A stretch of 42,580 nt of DNA from Bacteroidales bacterium (GCA_017960905.1 JAGCYH010000033.1:1-42580), one strand, 5' to 3'; counted from the first letter of the stretch, positions 33,232 to 42,570 are shown. Translations and numbers: made by a program. The notes: generated by a model not told the origin, from the letters alone.

Positions 33232-33259
33232 GCTATTTTAACATGCCTGTTAAAATAGC
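33232..33259. terminator. Hairpin after the metallopeptidase gene
   Basis: The 12-base arms gctattttaaca and tgttaaaatagc with loop tgcc lie 42 bases after the stop. There is no T-run, so termination is uncertain. Confidence 0.5.
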
Positions 33260-33349
33260 AACTTATTGCCTCTCAATAAAATAAAAAAAAACATAGGTTC
33301 TGACGTAAGAATTATTGTTTTTTAATTGTTGAGATATAAATCGTTTTTA

Positions 33350-33357
33350 TAATTTTG
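33350..33357 (+). promoter_or_regulatory. -7 promoter box of the PurF-like gene
   Basis: TAATTTTG, 23 bases before ATG 33381. Confidence 0.6.
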
Positions 33358-33380
33358 GTGCAAAATTAAAACCGAAACCA

Positions 33381-34790
33381 ATGAGTGGCTTTTTTGGGGC
33401 AGTCACCGATTCCGACTGCGTAAATGATGTCTTCTATGGCACCGACTACCATTCGCATTTAGGCACTAAACGTGCCGGTATGTCAATTTACTCTACAAAA
33501 AAAGGTTATCAACGCGCTATTCACAGCCTTGAGAACGGATATTTCCGCAACAAATTCGAAGACGATATTGTCGATTTCTGCGGCGAATCGGGCATCGGCT
33601 GTATAAGCGACACTGAGGCACAACCTTTGGTAATTTACTCACATCTGGGGCGTTTCGCCATCGCTACTGTTGCCAAAATCAACAACATAGACGAACTGGC
33701 CGACCGTTTCCTGCGCGAAGGAAAAACATTCACCGAGACAAGTCAGGGCGGTGTGAACCCGACCGAGCTTATCGGTATGCTCATCTGCGAGAAACACAGT
33801 TTCAAAGAGGGCATCGAGAATGTTTACAACTCGATAAAAGGCTCATGCTCAATGATTGTCCTCAACAAAGACGAGATCATTGCCGGCCGCGACAAGCTTG
33901 GCCGTACGCCTATTGTCATCGGTAGGCGCGAAGGCGCCTACTGCGTAGCGTCGGAGACATCGTCGATGCTCAATTTGGGATACCGCGTTGAGCGGTATCT
34001 GGGGCCTGGCGAGATTGTGTCGATACGCAACAACGGCTATTCCGTAATGCGCGAGGCCAACAAAGAGATGCAGATCTGCTCGTTCCTGTGGGTTTACTAC
34101 GGATATCCGCCTTCGTGCTACGAAGGCATCAATGTTGACTCGTGCCGCTACAACTGCGGTCGCAAACTCGCTGAAAATGACGACGTTGACAATGCCGACT
34201 TCGTAGCTGGCATTCCCGATTCGGGCGTAGGACACGCCATGGGCTACAGCGCAACAAAGCATCTGCCGCTCATGCGCCCGTATGCGAAATACACGCCGAC
34301 ATGGCCGCGCAGCTTCATGCCGCAAAATCAGGCTCAGCGCGAGTTGGTGGCCAAAATGAAACTCATTCCCAACAGCGATGTTATCAATGGCAAAATAGGT
34401 ATCTTCCTCGACGACTCAATAGTGCGCGGCACTCAGTTGCGCGACAACGTGAAGGACCTTGTCGATTCGGGAATAAAAGAGGTGCACATGCGTATAGCTT
34501 GTCCGCCGCTCATCTTCCCTTGCGAGTTCCTCAACTTCAGCCGTTCGCGCAGCTCGCTTGAGCTCGCTACGCGCAAAGCCATACTGAAGCTCGAAGGCAA
34601 AGAGGACACCGACTTCAGCAAATACACCGACCCCGACTCGAAAGAGTACAACGACATGGTGGAGGTGATACGTAAAGACCTGAACCTCACATCGTTGAAA
34701 TTCCAACGTCTGGAGGATTTGGTAGATGCAATTGGCCTGCCAAAAGAACAGCTCTGCACGCACTGCTGGGACGGTTCAAGCCGATTCTAA
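33381..34790 (+). CDS. PurF-like amidophosphoribosyltransferase paralogue lacking Cys2
   Basis: A 469-residue protein of PurF architecture: N-terminal Ntn-type glutaminase domain (about 1-230), then a phosphoribosyltransferase domain with the PRPP motif GIFLDDSIVRGTQLRDN (about 340-356). The start reads MSGFFGAVT where active PurF has a Cys directly after Met; here Ser replaces the catalytic nucleophile. Other glutaminase-domain segments (RAGMSIYS, GIGCISDTEAQPL, GRDKLGRTPIVIG) remain. Cys residues in QICSFLW, FPCEFLN and CTHC match positions of the 4Fe-4S ligands in Bacillus-type PurF. The protein may use ammonia or have a new role. This paralogue type is known to me from other Bacteroidales, but its function is not. 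Confidence 0.9.
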   Translation: MSGFFGAVTDSDCVNDVFYGTDYHSHLGTKRAGMSIYSTKKGYQRAIHSLENGYFRNKFEDDIVDFCGESGIGCISDTEAQPLVIYSHLGRFAIATVAKINNIDELADRFLREGKTFTETSQGGVNPTELIGMLICEKHSFKEGIENVYNSIKGSCSMIVLNKDEIIAGRDKLGRTPIVIGRREGAYCVASETSSMLNLGYRVERYLGPGEIVSIRNNGYSVMREANKEMQICSFLWVYYGYPPSCYEGINVDSCRYNCGRKLAENDDVDNADFVAGIPDSGVGHAMGYSATKHLPLMRPYAKYTPTWPRSFMPQNQAQRELVAKMKLIPNSDVINGKIGIFLDDSIVRGTQLRDNVKDLVDSGIKEVHMRIACPPLIFPCEFLNFSRSRSSLELATRKAILKLEGKEDTDFSKYTDPDSKEYNDMVEVIRKDLNLTSLKFQRLEDLVDAIGLPKEQLCTHCWDGSSRF

Positions 34791-34813
34791 GTATTTATTA
34801 CAGAAGATACTAC

Positions 34814-34850
34814 ACAACAAAAGGGGACACATTAGTGCCCCCTTTGTTGT
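34814..34850 (+). terminator. Terminator after the PurF-like gene
   Basis: An imperfect hairpin acaacaaaagggg / cccctttgttgt lies about 24 bases after the stop and is followed by T-containing sequence. Confidence 0.7.
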
Positions 34851-34908
34851 TATAATTATTAAATTAATAATAGGATTCTGTGATGTGAATACAGAATAAC
34901 TCAAAGAA

Positions 34909-35823
34909 TCATTCAGACCGTTTGATAAAGAATACAGGCTCAATCGGCATCAGCATTTTATCGTTTTCAGACAACTTGTTGTAATACTTAATCCACAAGT
35001 CAATAAATTCAGTTCCGTCTATTAGACGTACATTATTTTGACGTGCAGTTATTCTTGCATCTTCTGTAAAACGACCTGACGAAACGATAATAGGAACGTC
35101 TTTTTTTGCCACGCCTAAAATGCGATGAACCACATCAACTGATACTGGTGACTGAATATTATAATGTTTTACTTGCACTTTCAATCGAGGCTCAGTTGCG
35201 CCCAATGGGTCGGAATAGGCAATAATATCAATGCCACCGTCTTTGCCACGAGGTGCAATAAATGGAGTGTAATATCCCATAGCTCTGAACAATGCAGCAA
35301 CAAGGTCTTGAAACTCGTATGCATTTCGGTCGTCAAGATATTTGCGAATGTCGTCATTAGCTTGCTGTTTGATATTATCAAGTATGACAGCGTTCGGTAC
35401 ATTATCAATAATTTCTTCTTCTTCTGCAGGTGTTGTTTGAGCCTTATTCTTGTTCTTTTTTTCCCATTCGAGATAACGACGATGTGTCTCGTAGAAAAGA
35501 TGCGTTGGGTCGTCTTTGAATGTTTGCAACGCTTTGCGTCCTTCGTCTGTAATACACCATTCTCCGTTATTCTTGACCATAAAGCCAGACTTGCACAAAT
35601 CCACAGAATAGAAATGCCAATTCACTCGCCATCGAGGGTTACCAGCATTGTATTCATATGATTCCCATTCGTCGAATTGCAGCTTTTCCGCTATTAGTTT
35701 TTTCAGTTCGCCAACGGGCATAGAACCGCCGTCTTGCTCGTTAAGTATTTCGAGCGTTTTATAATTCAGTCGTGCGCCAAGAGAACGAGCGCGACCCATT
35801 TTGGGTGGTTCTGGTGTATTCAT
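34909..35823 (-). CDS. Mrr-like restriction endonuclease
   Basis: A 304-residue protein. The N-terminal ~100 residues are a winged-helix Mrr_N-like domain (LNEQDGGSMPVGELKKLIAEKL, ITDEGRKAL). Residues ~165-280 are an Mrr catalytic domain with FQDLVAALFRAMGYYTPFIAPRG, KDGGIDIIAYSDP and VQVKHYN, the D-QxK form of the PD-(D/E)xK nuclease site. Mrr enzymes cut modified foreign DNA (type IV restriction). No methylase or partner gene is adjacent, so it appears to be a stand-alone enzyme. Confidence 0.9.
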   Translation of the reverse strand: MNTPEPPKMGRARSLGARLNYKTLEILNEQDGGSMPVGELKKLIAEKLQFDEWESYEYNAGNPRWRVNWHFYSVDLCKSGFMVKNNGEWCITDEGRKALQTFKDDPTHLFYETHRRYLEWEKKNKNKAQTTPAEEEEIIDNVPNAVILDNIKQQANDDIRKYLDDRNAYEFQDLVAALFRAMGYYTPFIAPRGKDGGIDIIAYSDPLGATEPRLKVQVKHYNIQSPVSVDVVHRILGVAKKDVPIIVSSGRFTEDARITARQNNVRLIDGTEFIDLWIKYYNKLSENDKMLMPIEPVFFIKRSE

Positions 35824-35847
35824 TGTTTGTATGCGTTTGTTGTTGTT

Positions 35848-35920
35848 ATTGCTTAATACTTTACTCTCTACTCTTTAATCTTTACACTCTACTTTTTACA
35901 CTTTACTCTCTCTCTCAATA
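35848..35920. repeat. Degenerate pyrimidine-rich short repeat tract
   Basis: On the plus strand the sequence repeats variants of TTTACACTCTACT and ends in a CT run. It lies between the Mrr gene start and the end of the PG0541-like gene and overlaps the latter's stop at 35915. On the minus strand it is a purine-rich region in the Mrr 5' leader. Confidence 0.6.
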
Positions 35921-36208
35921 CATCTGTTCGATGTTCCATACAAATGCTCTGATACCGTTTTCGAGATTCACATGGTCGAGTTTTTCGATGTATTTGAGCA
36001 GCAGAGGCACCATTTCGTCTTCGACGATGGTCATAGTAGCCGAGTTCATCTCGGGCCATGCGTGGCTGCCCATACGAGGCTCGCCACCGTTAGAGCCAAC
36101 GCCCTGAACGAGCGGAAATTTCGTGTAACCAGTTATCCGCAATTGCTCGAAAATGTATGCAACACGCTCTGTAAGAGCCTGATTGTATGATATAAATACT
36201 GCTTTCAT
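35915..36208 (-). CDS. PG0541-like transporter-associated protein (P-II-like)
   Basis: A 97-residue protein (MKAVFISYNQALTERVAYIF, GVGSNGGEPRMGSHAWPEMN, VNLENGIRAFVWNIEQMY) of the small family annotated near RND efflux genes in Bacteroidales as PG0541-like; the fold resembles nitrogen regulatory P-II proteins. It lies 66 bases after the RND pump gene on the same strand, with an intervening hairpin. It probably adjusts pump activity or senses a ligand; that is inference. Confidence 0.8.
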   Translation of the reverse strand: MKAVFISYNQALTERVAYIFEQLRITGYTKFPLVQGVGSNGGEPRMGSHAWPEMNSATMTIVEDEMVPLLLKYIEKLDHVNLENGIRAFVWNIEQMY

Positions 36209-36223
36209 CTTAATATGTTTTAA

Positions 36224-36263
36224 TTTTCAGATAGATAGAAAAATATTTCTATCTATCTGAAAA
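36224..36263 (-). promoter_or_regulatory. 18-bp stem-loop between the RND and PG0541-like genes
   Basis: The perfect arms (36224-36241 and 36246-36263) enclose aata. It lies 11 bases after the pump stop and 15 before the next ATG. No T-run follows, so it may be a stabilising or processing hairpin or a weak terminator. Confidence 0.6.
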
Positions 36264-36274
36264 ACAGTTTATTG

Positions 36275-39200
36275 TTATTTCTTTGCTTTTTTGAAGTCGG
36301 GCAAGTCGCGCTCGGCGTCGAAGTCGGCCATGAACTTGTAGCTCTTCTTCTCTGCCACGTTTTTCTTGCGGCTGCCGCTCTTGTCGGTGGCCGCATACAC
36401 AGCCGGCACGATGAGCATGGTTACTATAGTCGAGAATATCATACCACCGATGACCGAAATACCCATAGGCTGCCATGTCTCAGCACCATCGCCGGTGCTG
36501 AGTGCCATAGGAAGCATACCGAGCATAGTGGTGAACGACGTCATGAGCACCGGTCGCAGACGCGAACGGCACGACTTGGCCACTGCTTCGTTGAGCCGCA
36601 CGCCACGCTCGCGCATCAGGTTGATGAAGTCGATGAGCACGATACCGTTCTTCGTAACGATACCGATAAGCATTACGGCGCCCAATGCTGCCACAACCGA
36701 CAGTGTGCTGTTGGTGATAAGCAGTGCCAATATAACGCCCGTGAATGCGAACGGAATAGCAAGCATGATGATGAACGGCATGAGGAACGATTCGAACTCG
36801 GCCGCCATTACCAAGTATACAAGCACAAGCGCCAATACCATAAGCATGCCGAGAGCGGTGAACGATTCCTGCTGGTCTTCGTACGAACCGCCTACGTATG
36901 TGGTGAGCGATTGCGGAACTTCCATTGTGCTGAGCACCTCTTTTGCCAAGTCGGCCACATCGCCCATGGCGTAACCATCGGCAGGTGTGAGGCTTACGCG
37001 CAAATAACGCTGCTTGCTCTTGCGTTGTATCGAAGGCGGTGAAAAGCCTTCGACAACATCGCCGAGCTCTTTCAGACGTACTTTCTGACCGAAACCGTCG
37101 GTGAAGAGCATGTTCTCAACGTCGGTTATTGTAGAGCGGAAGTTCTCGTCGAGGCGGACAATGATGTCGTACTCTTCGCCTTCCTCTTTGAATTTCGAAT
37201 TTCGGAAACCATAAATCTGGTTGCGCAGTGCAGTACCCAAGTTTGTGGTTACCATGCCATGGCGGGCAAGTTTCTCGCGGTCGAGGTGAATCTGCAGCTC
37301 CATCTTGTCGTCGCCACGGCTCACGAGCACGTCTTCGGCGCCTTCCACGTCGCGCATCTTGCGCGCAAACTCGTTGGCGAAGTTGGTTGTCTCTTCGAAG
37401 CTGTGACCGATGATTTCGACATCGACAGTGTTCGATGTCGAACCGCCACCACCTGTAGTAACCGTGTATTCAAGAACTTCGGGGAATTGTTTCAGAATCT
37501 TTCGCACATCATCGGCCATGGCGAATATCGAGCGGTCGCGGTCTTTCACATCGATAGCGCGGATACGCATGTTCATCACGTTGTTGCCTGTCGTGCTCAT
37601 CATCGAAGCGAACGATGCCTCTTCCTCCGAACCATACGACACTGTTGAGTGTTTCAGGTCGGCACCCAAAGTCTGACGTATGAGAGAGTCGATTTTGAGA
37701 GCTGTAACTTTCGTTACTTCAACACGTTGGCCTTGCTGCATTTTGGCGTAAACCGACATGGTACACATGTCGTTTTGCGGGAAGAACTCTGTAGATACCA
37801 GGTTGACAAGCAACAGCGACAGCGCAAACATGGCTGTCATCGATATAATAGTGATGGCCTTGTGACGCAACACCCACCAGATGATTCTTTCGTAGAAAGA
37901 ATCGAGGCGGCCGAAAGTCTTTTGCGACCAAATGTAGAAGCTGAATCCTTTGTAGTTTGCGTCTTCCTCTTTGTCGCGCAAGCGCAAAATCTTCGAGCAG
38001 AGCATTGGTGTGAGCGAAATGGCCGTAGCCGTTGACGTACAGACTGTTATACAGATAATCCAGCCGAGAGGCTTGAAGAATATACCCATAATGCCCGGAA
38101 TGAGCGTAAGCGGGAAGAATACCGCTACTGTAACGAGTGTGGTGACGATAACCGAGGTCCAAACTTCGTTTGTACCATATTTGGCTGCCTCTTTCGGACG
38201 GCTGCCACGGTCGACGTGTTTCGTGACGTTCTCCAACACCACTATGGCGTCGTCGACCACCATACCGATAGCGATTGACAACGACATGAGCGTAATCATG
38301 TTGAGCGAACCGTCGGTGAAGGCCAGATAGATGAACGATACGATAAGCGAAATAGGTATTGTGAGCGCGATGATGAACGTAGAACGCCAGCGGCCCAAGA
38401 ATACAAACACCACAATGACGACGAACAGGAGCGCGTAGAAGAGCGTCTTCTCCAAGTTCTTGATAGCCTTGATGATGAAGTCCGATGAGTCGTTGACCAT
38501 GAGGAACTTAATATCGGTAGGCAGCTCTTCCATAGCGGCCTCAATTTCGGCTTTGGCGTCCGATGCAACTTGCACGGCGTTTGCGTCAGAGGTCTTGGTT
38601 ACGAGCAGCATACCGCCCTTGCCCTGGTTGACGCGTTGTTCGAGCGTGATATCCTTAAGGGTATCACGCACGCTGGCTATGTCCTTAAGTTTCACTGTTT
38701 TGCCGTTCGATACGCCAATTGGAATCTCTTTTATTTCGTCGCTCTCTTCGAACTCGCCTTCAACGCGCAGTGCGTATTCGTCGCGGCCAACTTTGACCGT
38801 ACCGGTCGAGATATCCATGTTCTCGGCCAGAATCTTGTTACCGATGCTCTCAATAGAGAGGCCGTAGGCCTCGAGTTTGTTGGGGTCGAGGTCGACGTAG
38901 ACGACACGTTTCGGCAAGCCCGAAACGTAAGCCGAAGCCACGCCGTCGACACGGTTGAGACGCATTACGAGCTTGTCGTCGAGGATTTTATACAAGCCGC
39001 CGAACGACTGGTCGGCGGTAACACCGTACACGAGGATAGGCATCATCGAAGTACTGATACGCATGATGGTCGGGCGGTCGATGGCGTCGGGAAGGCTGTT
39101 CATAGCCTTGTCGACAGCATCACGCACGTCGTTCGATGCGTTGTCGAGGTCCACACCCCATTCGAACTCAAGTGTTACAACCGAGAGGTTGTCGTACGAC

Positions 39201-39448
39201 ACAGATGTCATCTCCTTCAGGTCGTCAACAGAGTTGAGTTGGTTCTCGAGGTGTTTTGTTACGTTTTGCTCAATATCGGTCGCGTTCGCGCCCGGATATG
39301 TCGCCATCACAGTGATGTAAGGCGGGTCCATCTTCGGGTACTGATCGACCGGCAGTATTGTGTATGAGTAGATGCCGATAACGACGATGGCCAAGAAGAC
39401 CATCATGGTTGAAATCGGCTTTTCTACTGCTGTGCTGAATATGCTCAT
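36275..39448 (-). CDS. RND efflux pump permease (AcrB/MexB family)
   Basis: A 1057-residue inner membrane pump with the usual twelve spans and two large periplasmic loops. MSIFSTAVEKPISTMMVFLAI is the typical start. The proton relay aspartates are in SIAIGMVVDDAIVVLENV (TM4). A Gly-rich GGGGSTSNTVDVE segment lies in the second loop. It uses proton flow to push substrates through the adaptor and TolC-like channel. It lies 21 bases after the adaptor gene; substrate unknown. Confidence 0.96.
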   Translation of the reverse strand: MSIFSTAVEKPISTMMVFLAIVVIGIYSYTILPVDQYPKMDPPYITVMATYPGANATDIEQNVTKHLENQLNSVDDLKEMTSVSYDNLSVVTLEFEWGVDLDNASNDVRDAVDKAMNSLPDAIDRPTIMRISTSMMPILVYGVTADQSFGGLYKILDDKLVMRLNRVDGVASAYVSGLPKRVVYVDLDPNKLEAYGLSIESIGNKILAENMDISTGTVKVGRDEYALRVEGEFEESDEIKEIPIGVSNGKTVKLKDIASVRDTLKDITLEQRVNQGKGGMLLVTKTSDANAVQVASDAKAEIEAAMEELPTDIKFLMVNDSSDFIIKAIKNLEKTLFYALLFVVIVVFVFLGRWRSTFIIALTIPISLIVSFIYLAFTDGSLNMITLMSLSIAIGMVVDDAIVVLENVTKHVDRGSRPKEAAKYGTNEVWTSVIVTTLVTVAVFFPLTLIPGIMGIFFKPLGWIICITVCTSTATAISLTPMLCSKILRLRDKEEDANYKGFSFYIWSQKTFGRLDSFYERIIWWVLRHKAITIISMTAMFALSLLLVNLVSTEFFPQNDMCTMSVYAKMQQGQRVEVTKVTALKIDSLIRQTLGADLKHSTVSYGSEEEASFASMMSTTGNNVMNMRIRAIDVKDRDRSIFAMADDVRKILKQFPEVLEYTVTTGGGGSTSNTVDVEIIGHSFEETTNFANEFARKMRDVEGAEDVLVSRGDDKMELQIHLDREKLARHGMVTTNLGTALRNQIYGFRNSKFKEEGEEYDIIVRLDENFRSTITDVENMLFTDGFGQKVRLKELGDVVEGFSPPSIQRKSKQRYLRVSLTPADGYAMGDVADLAKEVLSTMEVPQSLTTYVGGSYEDQQESFTALGMLMVLALVLVYLVMAAEFESFLMPFIIMLAIPFAFTGVILALLITNSTLSVVAALGAVMLIGIVTKNGIVLIDFINLMRERGVRLNEAVAKSCRSRLRPVLMTSFTTMLGMLPMALSTGDGAETWQPMGISVIGGMIFSTIVTMLIVPAVYAATDKSGSRKKNVAEKKSYKFMADFDAERDLPDFKKAKK

Positions 39449-39469
39449 TGTTGGTTTTCCTTTCTACTG

Positions 39470-40513
39470 TTAATCGACAATTTTTATTTCAGAGCCGTCA
39501 ATCAGGCGCGCCTGGCCGACAACAACAAGTTGGTCGCCCTCTTTTATCTCGCCGTCGAGCGCCTGAACTTCAACTTGGTCTTCGTAGCGGTTTACTATTT
39601 TCACCGATATACGCTGCGCTTTGCCGTCTTTGGCAAGGAAAAGGTAGCGGTCGTTGGAGCCCTGTACTTTAAGCACTGCAATCGACGGAATGACCATTGC
39701 TTTGGCTTGGCCTACTTTGAACGAGATGGTTCCGTACATGCCGGGGCGCAGTGCCTCGTCGTTGTTGGGAAACAGTATCTCGCACGTAAACGTGCGAGAT
39801 TTCGGGTCGATAGACGGATAAACAATGTTCACCTTGCCTTCAAACTCGCGTTTGCCGTACACGTCGTTTGTCATTGTTACGGTTGTGCCTTTCTTTATTT
39901 GCAGATAATACTGCTCGGCTATGTTCACGTATGCCTTTATCGGGTTTGTCTGTTCTATCGAAATGATGGCCGGTTTCGAGGCACCGCCAAAGGCACCGCC
40001 AGAGTACAACTCGCCCTCTTCCATGAATTTGCCTGTTACCACACCGTTGAATGGTGCTACGAGGCGTGTGTTCTCGAGCAGATTGTTGTAAGCCGTCTTG
40101 GCTATTTCGTATTGTGTAACAGCCGCGTCGTAGTTCTGTTGCGAGATGCTTCCCGTCTCTTTGAGTTTGGTGGCGCGGTTGTATTCCACTTCGAGGTTTT
40201 TCAACTGAAGCTCCTGCTGGTGCAGTGTCGTGGCGTCCATCTCAACGAGCAGCTGCCCTTTGTGAATGCGGTCGCCCACTTCGACGTTGATTTTCTTGAT
40301 GCGGCTTCCGGCAAGCGAAGGCGCGTAGAAGACCTGTTCGTTAGCTTCGAGGTTAGCCGAATACTCCAATTCGCGGGCTACGTCGCTTACGGCGATAGGC
40401 GCGACACGGACTAAGATGCTTTTGTCGGCATTTTCATCAGTTTTTTTCTTTTTGCTGCTGCAACCTGCGAGCAGGGCAATAGCCAATGCTGAAATGATGA
40501 GTTGTTTTGTCAT
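39470..40513 (-). CDS. RND efflux periplasmic adaptor (membrane fusion protein)
   Basis: A 347-residue lipoprotein (MTKQLIISALAIALLAGC, lipobox Cys18). It contains biotinyl-lipoyl halves (EANEQVFYAPSLAGSRIKKINVEVGDRIHKGQLL and ARLVAPFNGVVTGKFMEEGE-like LVAPFNGVVTGKF), an alpha-helical hairpin and barrel domains (VTMTNDVYGKREFEGKVNIV). It bridges the pump and the outer membrane channel. 20 bases after the TolC-like gene. Confidence 0.95.
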   Translation of the reverse strand: MTKQLIISALAIALLAGCSSKKKKTDENADKSILVRVAPIAVSDVARELEYSANLEANEQVFYAPSLAGSRIKKINVEVGDRIHKGQLLVEMDATTLHQQELQLKNLEVEYNRATKLKETGSISQQNYDAAVTQYEIAKTAYNNLLENTRLVAPFNGVVTGKFMEEGELYSGGAFGGASKPAIISIEQTNPIKAYVNIAEQYYLQIKKGTTVTMTNDVYGKREFEGKVNIVYPSIDPKSRTFTCEILFPNNDEALRPGMYGTISFKVGQAKAMVIPSIAVLKVQGSNDRYLFLAKDGKAQRISVKIVNRYEDQVEVQALDGEIKEGDQLVVVGQARLIDGSEIKIVD

Positions 40514-40533
40514 TTTGTTATATGTTTCTTATG

Positions 40534-41823
40534 TTAATATTCAAAATTGTTGTAAAGTTTCTGCAGTTTGGTTTGTGCCATGAGCAAGTCGAGGCACGCC
40601 GAGGCGTAGCTCGTCTCGGCCGAAAGGTAGTTCGAGTTGGCCTGCGTGAGCGCGAGGCTCGACAGAACGCCCTGATTGTATTTGTTCTTGTAGTTGTTCA
40701 ATACTCGCTCGGCAACTTCAAGATTCTCTTTCTGAAGCAGATACGCCTCGATGGCCGAACTCAGCTCGTAGCGGTATTGCTCTTCGTTTTGTTGCAGGTT
40801 ATCCTGCAACAAAGCCATGTTTGTGTTGCCTTTCTCGATGTTGAGTTTCGCCTGTTTTACGCGCGAATCGCGCGCAAAACCTTGGAACAATGGTATCGTA
40901 AGTGTCGCTGTACCAGTGTGTTCGAGCGAGAATGGCGAACCACCGACGATGTTTTTGGTGTATTGGTAAGCGAGGTTGAGCGTCGGAATGTAAGCTTTCT
41001 TGTACATTTTGAGTGTCTCCTCGTTAACCTTGTTGCTCAGCTCGAGCGATTTGTAATCGACGTTTTGTGTAATGTCAAACGTCTGATATTCAGCGGCTAT
41101 GGTGCTTTCGGTTATCATGTCGGCCAGGTTCTCGGTCGGCTCTATTTTTGTGGTGATGGGCATGCCCATCTGCAGTACGAGCAACCGTTTGGTTGTCTCG
41201 TACGACCGCTCGGTAGAGTTGATGGCGTTTTTGAGTGTCGCCACGTTGACCTTCATCTGGTCAACGTCGGTCTGCTCACACGCACCGGCTTCGAATGTGT
41301 ATTCGGTATGTTTCTGAATCTCTTCGAGGTCTTTCAGGTTGTCTTTCAGAATATCTATGTTGCGCTTGTAGACCAATATGGCGTAATACGTGTCGGTGAT
41401 GTTGGCTTTCACATTTATAATGGTGCTTTCATCCTGCGACTCATAAATCTGTGCCGCCACTTTGGCAATCTTCACTGCAGCGAATTGCTGCAGTGATAAT
41501 AGGTATGATGCTGTGCCATTGAACGTTACGGCGTCGGTCTTGAGGCTCATGCCTTGTCCGAAACTGAGTGTCTTGCCGAAATTCGTTGTGGCATTGAAGC
41601 CCACACTTGCCTGCGGCAGTATGCCGGCGCGCGTCTCTCTGATTTTCTCCTTGTATACGGCTACGTCTTCTTTCGAAGTCTGAAGCTGCTTGCTGTATTG
41701 CAATGCATTCTCCACTGCGTTTTTCAATGTCAGTTGTACTGGAGCATCGCCTGTACTCTCTTGTGCGTCGGCTGTGCCGAAGAGCAGTACGCCTGCGATT
41801 GCTGTTAATAATAATCGGTTCAT
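40534..41823 (-). CDS. TolC-like outer membrane efflux protein
   Basis: A 429-residue protein with a signal peptide (MNRLLLTAIAGVLLFGTADA). Two OEP repeats can be seen: LTLKNAVENALQYSKQLQTS...KIRETRAGILPQASVG in the first half and AIEAYLLQKENLEVAERVLNNYKNKYNQGVLSSLALTQANSNYLSAE in the second (parts given). It forms the outer membrane exit duct. It lies 6 bases after the tetR-like gene. Confidence 0.95.
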   Translation of the reverse strand: MNRLLLTAIAGVLLFGTADAQESTGDAPVQLTLKNAVENALQYSKQLQTSKEDVAVYKEKIRETRAGILPQASVGFNATTNFGKTLSFGQGMSLKTDAVTFNGTASYLLSLQQFAAVKIAKVAAQIYESQDESTIINVKANITDTYYAILVYKRNIDILKDNLKDLEEIQKHTEYTFEAGACEQTDVDQMKVNVATLKNAINSTERSYETTKRLLVLQMGMPITTKIEPTENLADMITESTIAAEYQTFDITQNVDYKSLELSNKVNEETLKMYKKAYIPTLNLAYQYTKNIVGGSPFSLEHTGTATLTIPLFQGFARDSRVKQAKLNIEKGNTNMALLQDNLQQNEEQYRYELSSAIEAYLLQKENLEVAERVLNNYKNKYNQGVLSSLALTQANSNYLSAETSYASACLDLLMAQTKLQKLYNNFEY

Positions 41824-41829
41824 TTTATG

Positions 41830-42465
41830 TTAGTTATCTATGTTATGCATTAGTGGGTTCTCGCCGAGTTGCTCTATGCGTCGGTCTATTTCTTCTATGC
41901 CTTTTATTGTCGATATTCCTCTGAATGTCATCAGGAATACGTTCGCCAGTATCTCGTGGCGGTTGAATGTACCTTTGAGCAGGAATTTGCTGACGGCCGA
42001 CTCTTGGTTGAGGATTATCTCCACCACCATTTTCAGGTTTATGTCTTTGCGTATAAATCCCTCGGCCACACCGCGTTCGAGTAGTTTGATGAATTTCTGG
42101 TTCGTCTGCTGGTTGTTGAGTGTTATTGTCTCGTAGGCCGATTGGTAGTTGTATCGCTGCAAGTCCTGATAGAATATCGGATTGGCTTTCTTGATGTTGT
42201 CGAGCACATGGAACAGAATGTTGATAATGACATCGGTGAAATTGTAGTTCGGATTGTTGTAAATCTCCATCATTTGCGCCTGTGCATTCTCGTGGTGCGT
42301 TTTCATGCATTGCGCCAGAAGTTCGTCTTTGCTGCTGAACGTTTCGTACAAGGTTCGTTTCGAGATGCCTATGTTCTTGGCAATGTCGTCCATCGAAACG
42401 GCTTTCAGACCGAAAGTTGCGAACAGTTTCGTCGATTCTGTTACGATTTTATCTCTTAAATCCAT
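41830..42465 (-). CDS. TetR/AcrR-family repressor of the efflux operon
   Basis: A 211-residue protein. The ATG at 42465 (MDLRDKIVTESTKLFATFGL) is chosen because the longer frame to 42489 would begin inside the promoter -7 box. The N-terminal helix-turn-helix has KAVSMDDIAKNIGISKRTLYETFSSKDELL; the C-terminal ligand domain is variable. It is the first gene of the tetR-TolC-adaptor-pump-PG0541 unit and probably represses its own operon until a substrate binds. Confidence 0.92.
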   Translation of the reverse strand: MDLRDKIVTESTKLFATFGLKAVSMDDIAKNIGISKRTLYETFSSKDELLAQCMKTHHENAQAQMMEIYNNPNYNFTDVIINILFHVLDNIKKANPIFYQDLQRYNYQSAYETITLNNQQTNQKFIKLLERGVAEGFIRKDINLKMVVEIILNQESAVSKFLLKGTFNRHEILANVFLMTFRGISTIKGIEEIDRRIEQLGENPLMHNIDN

Positions 42466-42486
42466 TATGCGGGCAATATTTTTGCG

Positions 42487-42494
42487 CAAATATA
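42487..42494 (-). promoter_or_regulatory. -7 promoter box of the efflux operon
   Basis: TATATTTG on the minus strand, 21 bases before ATG 42465. Confidence 0.65.
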
Positions 42495-42562
42495 GTGCAA
42501 AGAAAACTTATTGCGTAGTCTTAGTTTTATGATTATTTTTTTTTAACAATTCTGTGTGTCAG

Positions 42563-42570
42563 TATCTTTG
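42563..42570 (+). promoter_or_regulatory. -7 promoter box of a divergent gene beyond the window
   Basis: TATCTTTG on the plus strand, 10 bases from the window end. It suggests a gene reading to the right, divergent from the TetR operon. Confidence 0.5.

Noticed and set aside
36272..37042. Long open frames antisense to the RND pump and other large genes
   Set aside because: They mirror strongly supported genes in other frames, have His/Arg-rich or low-complexity content and lack family features.
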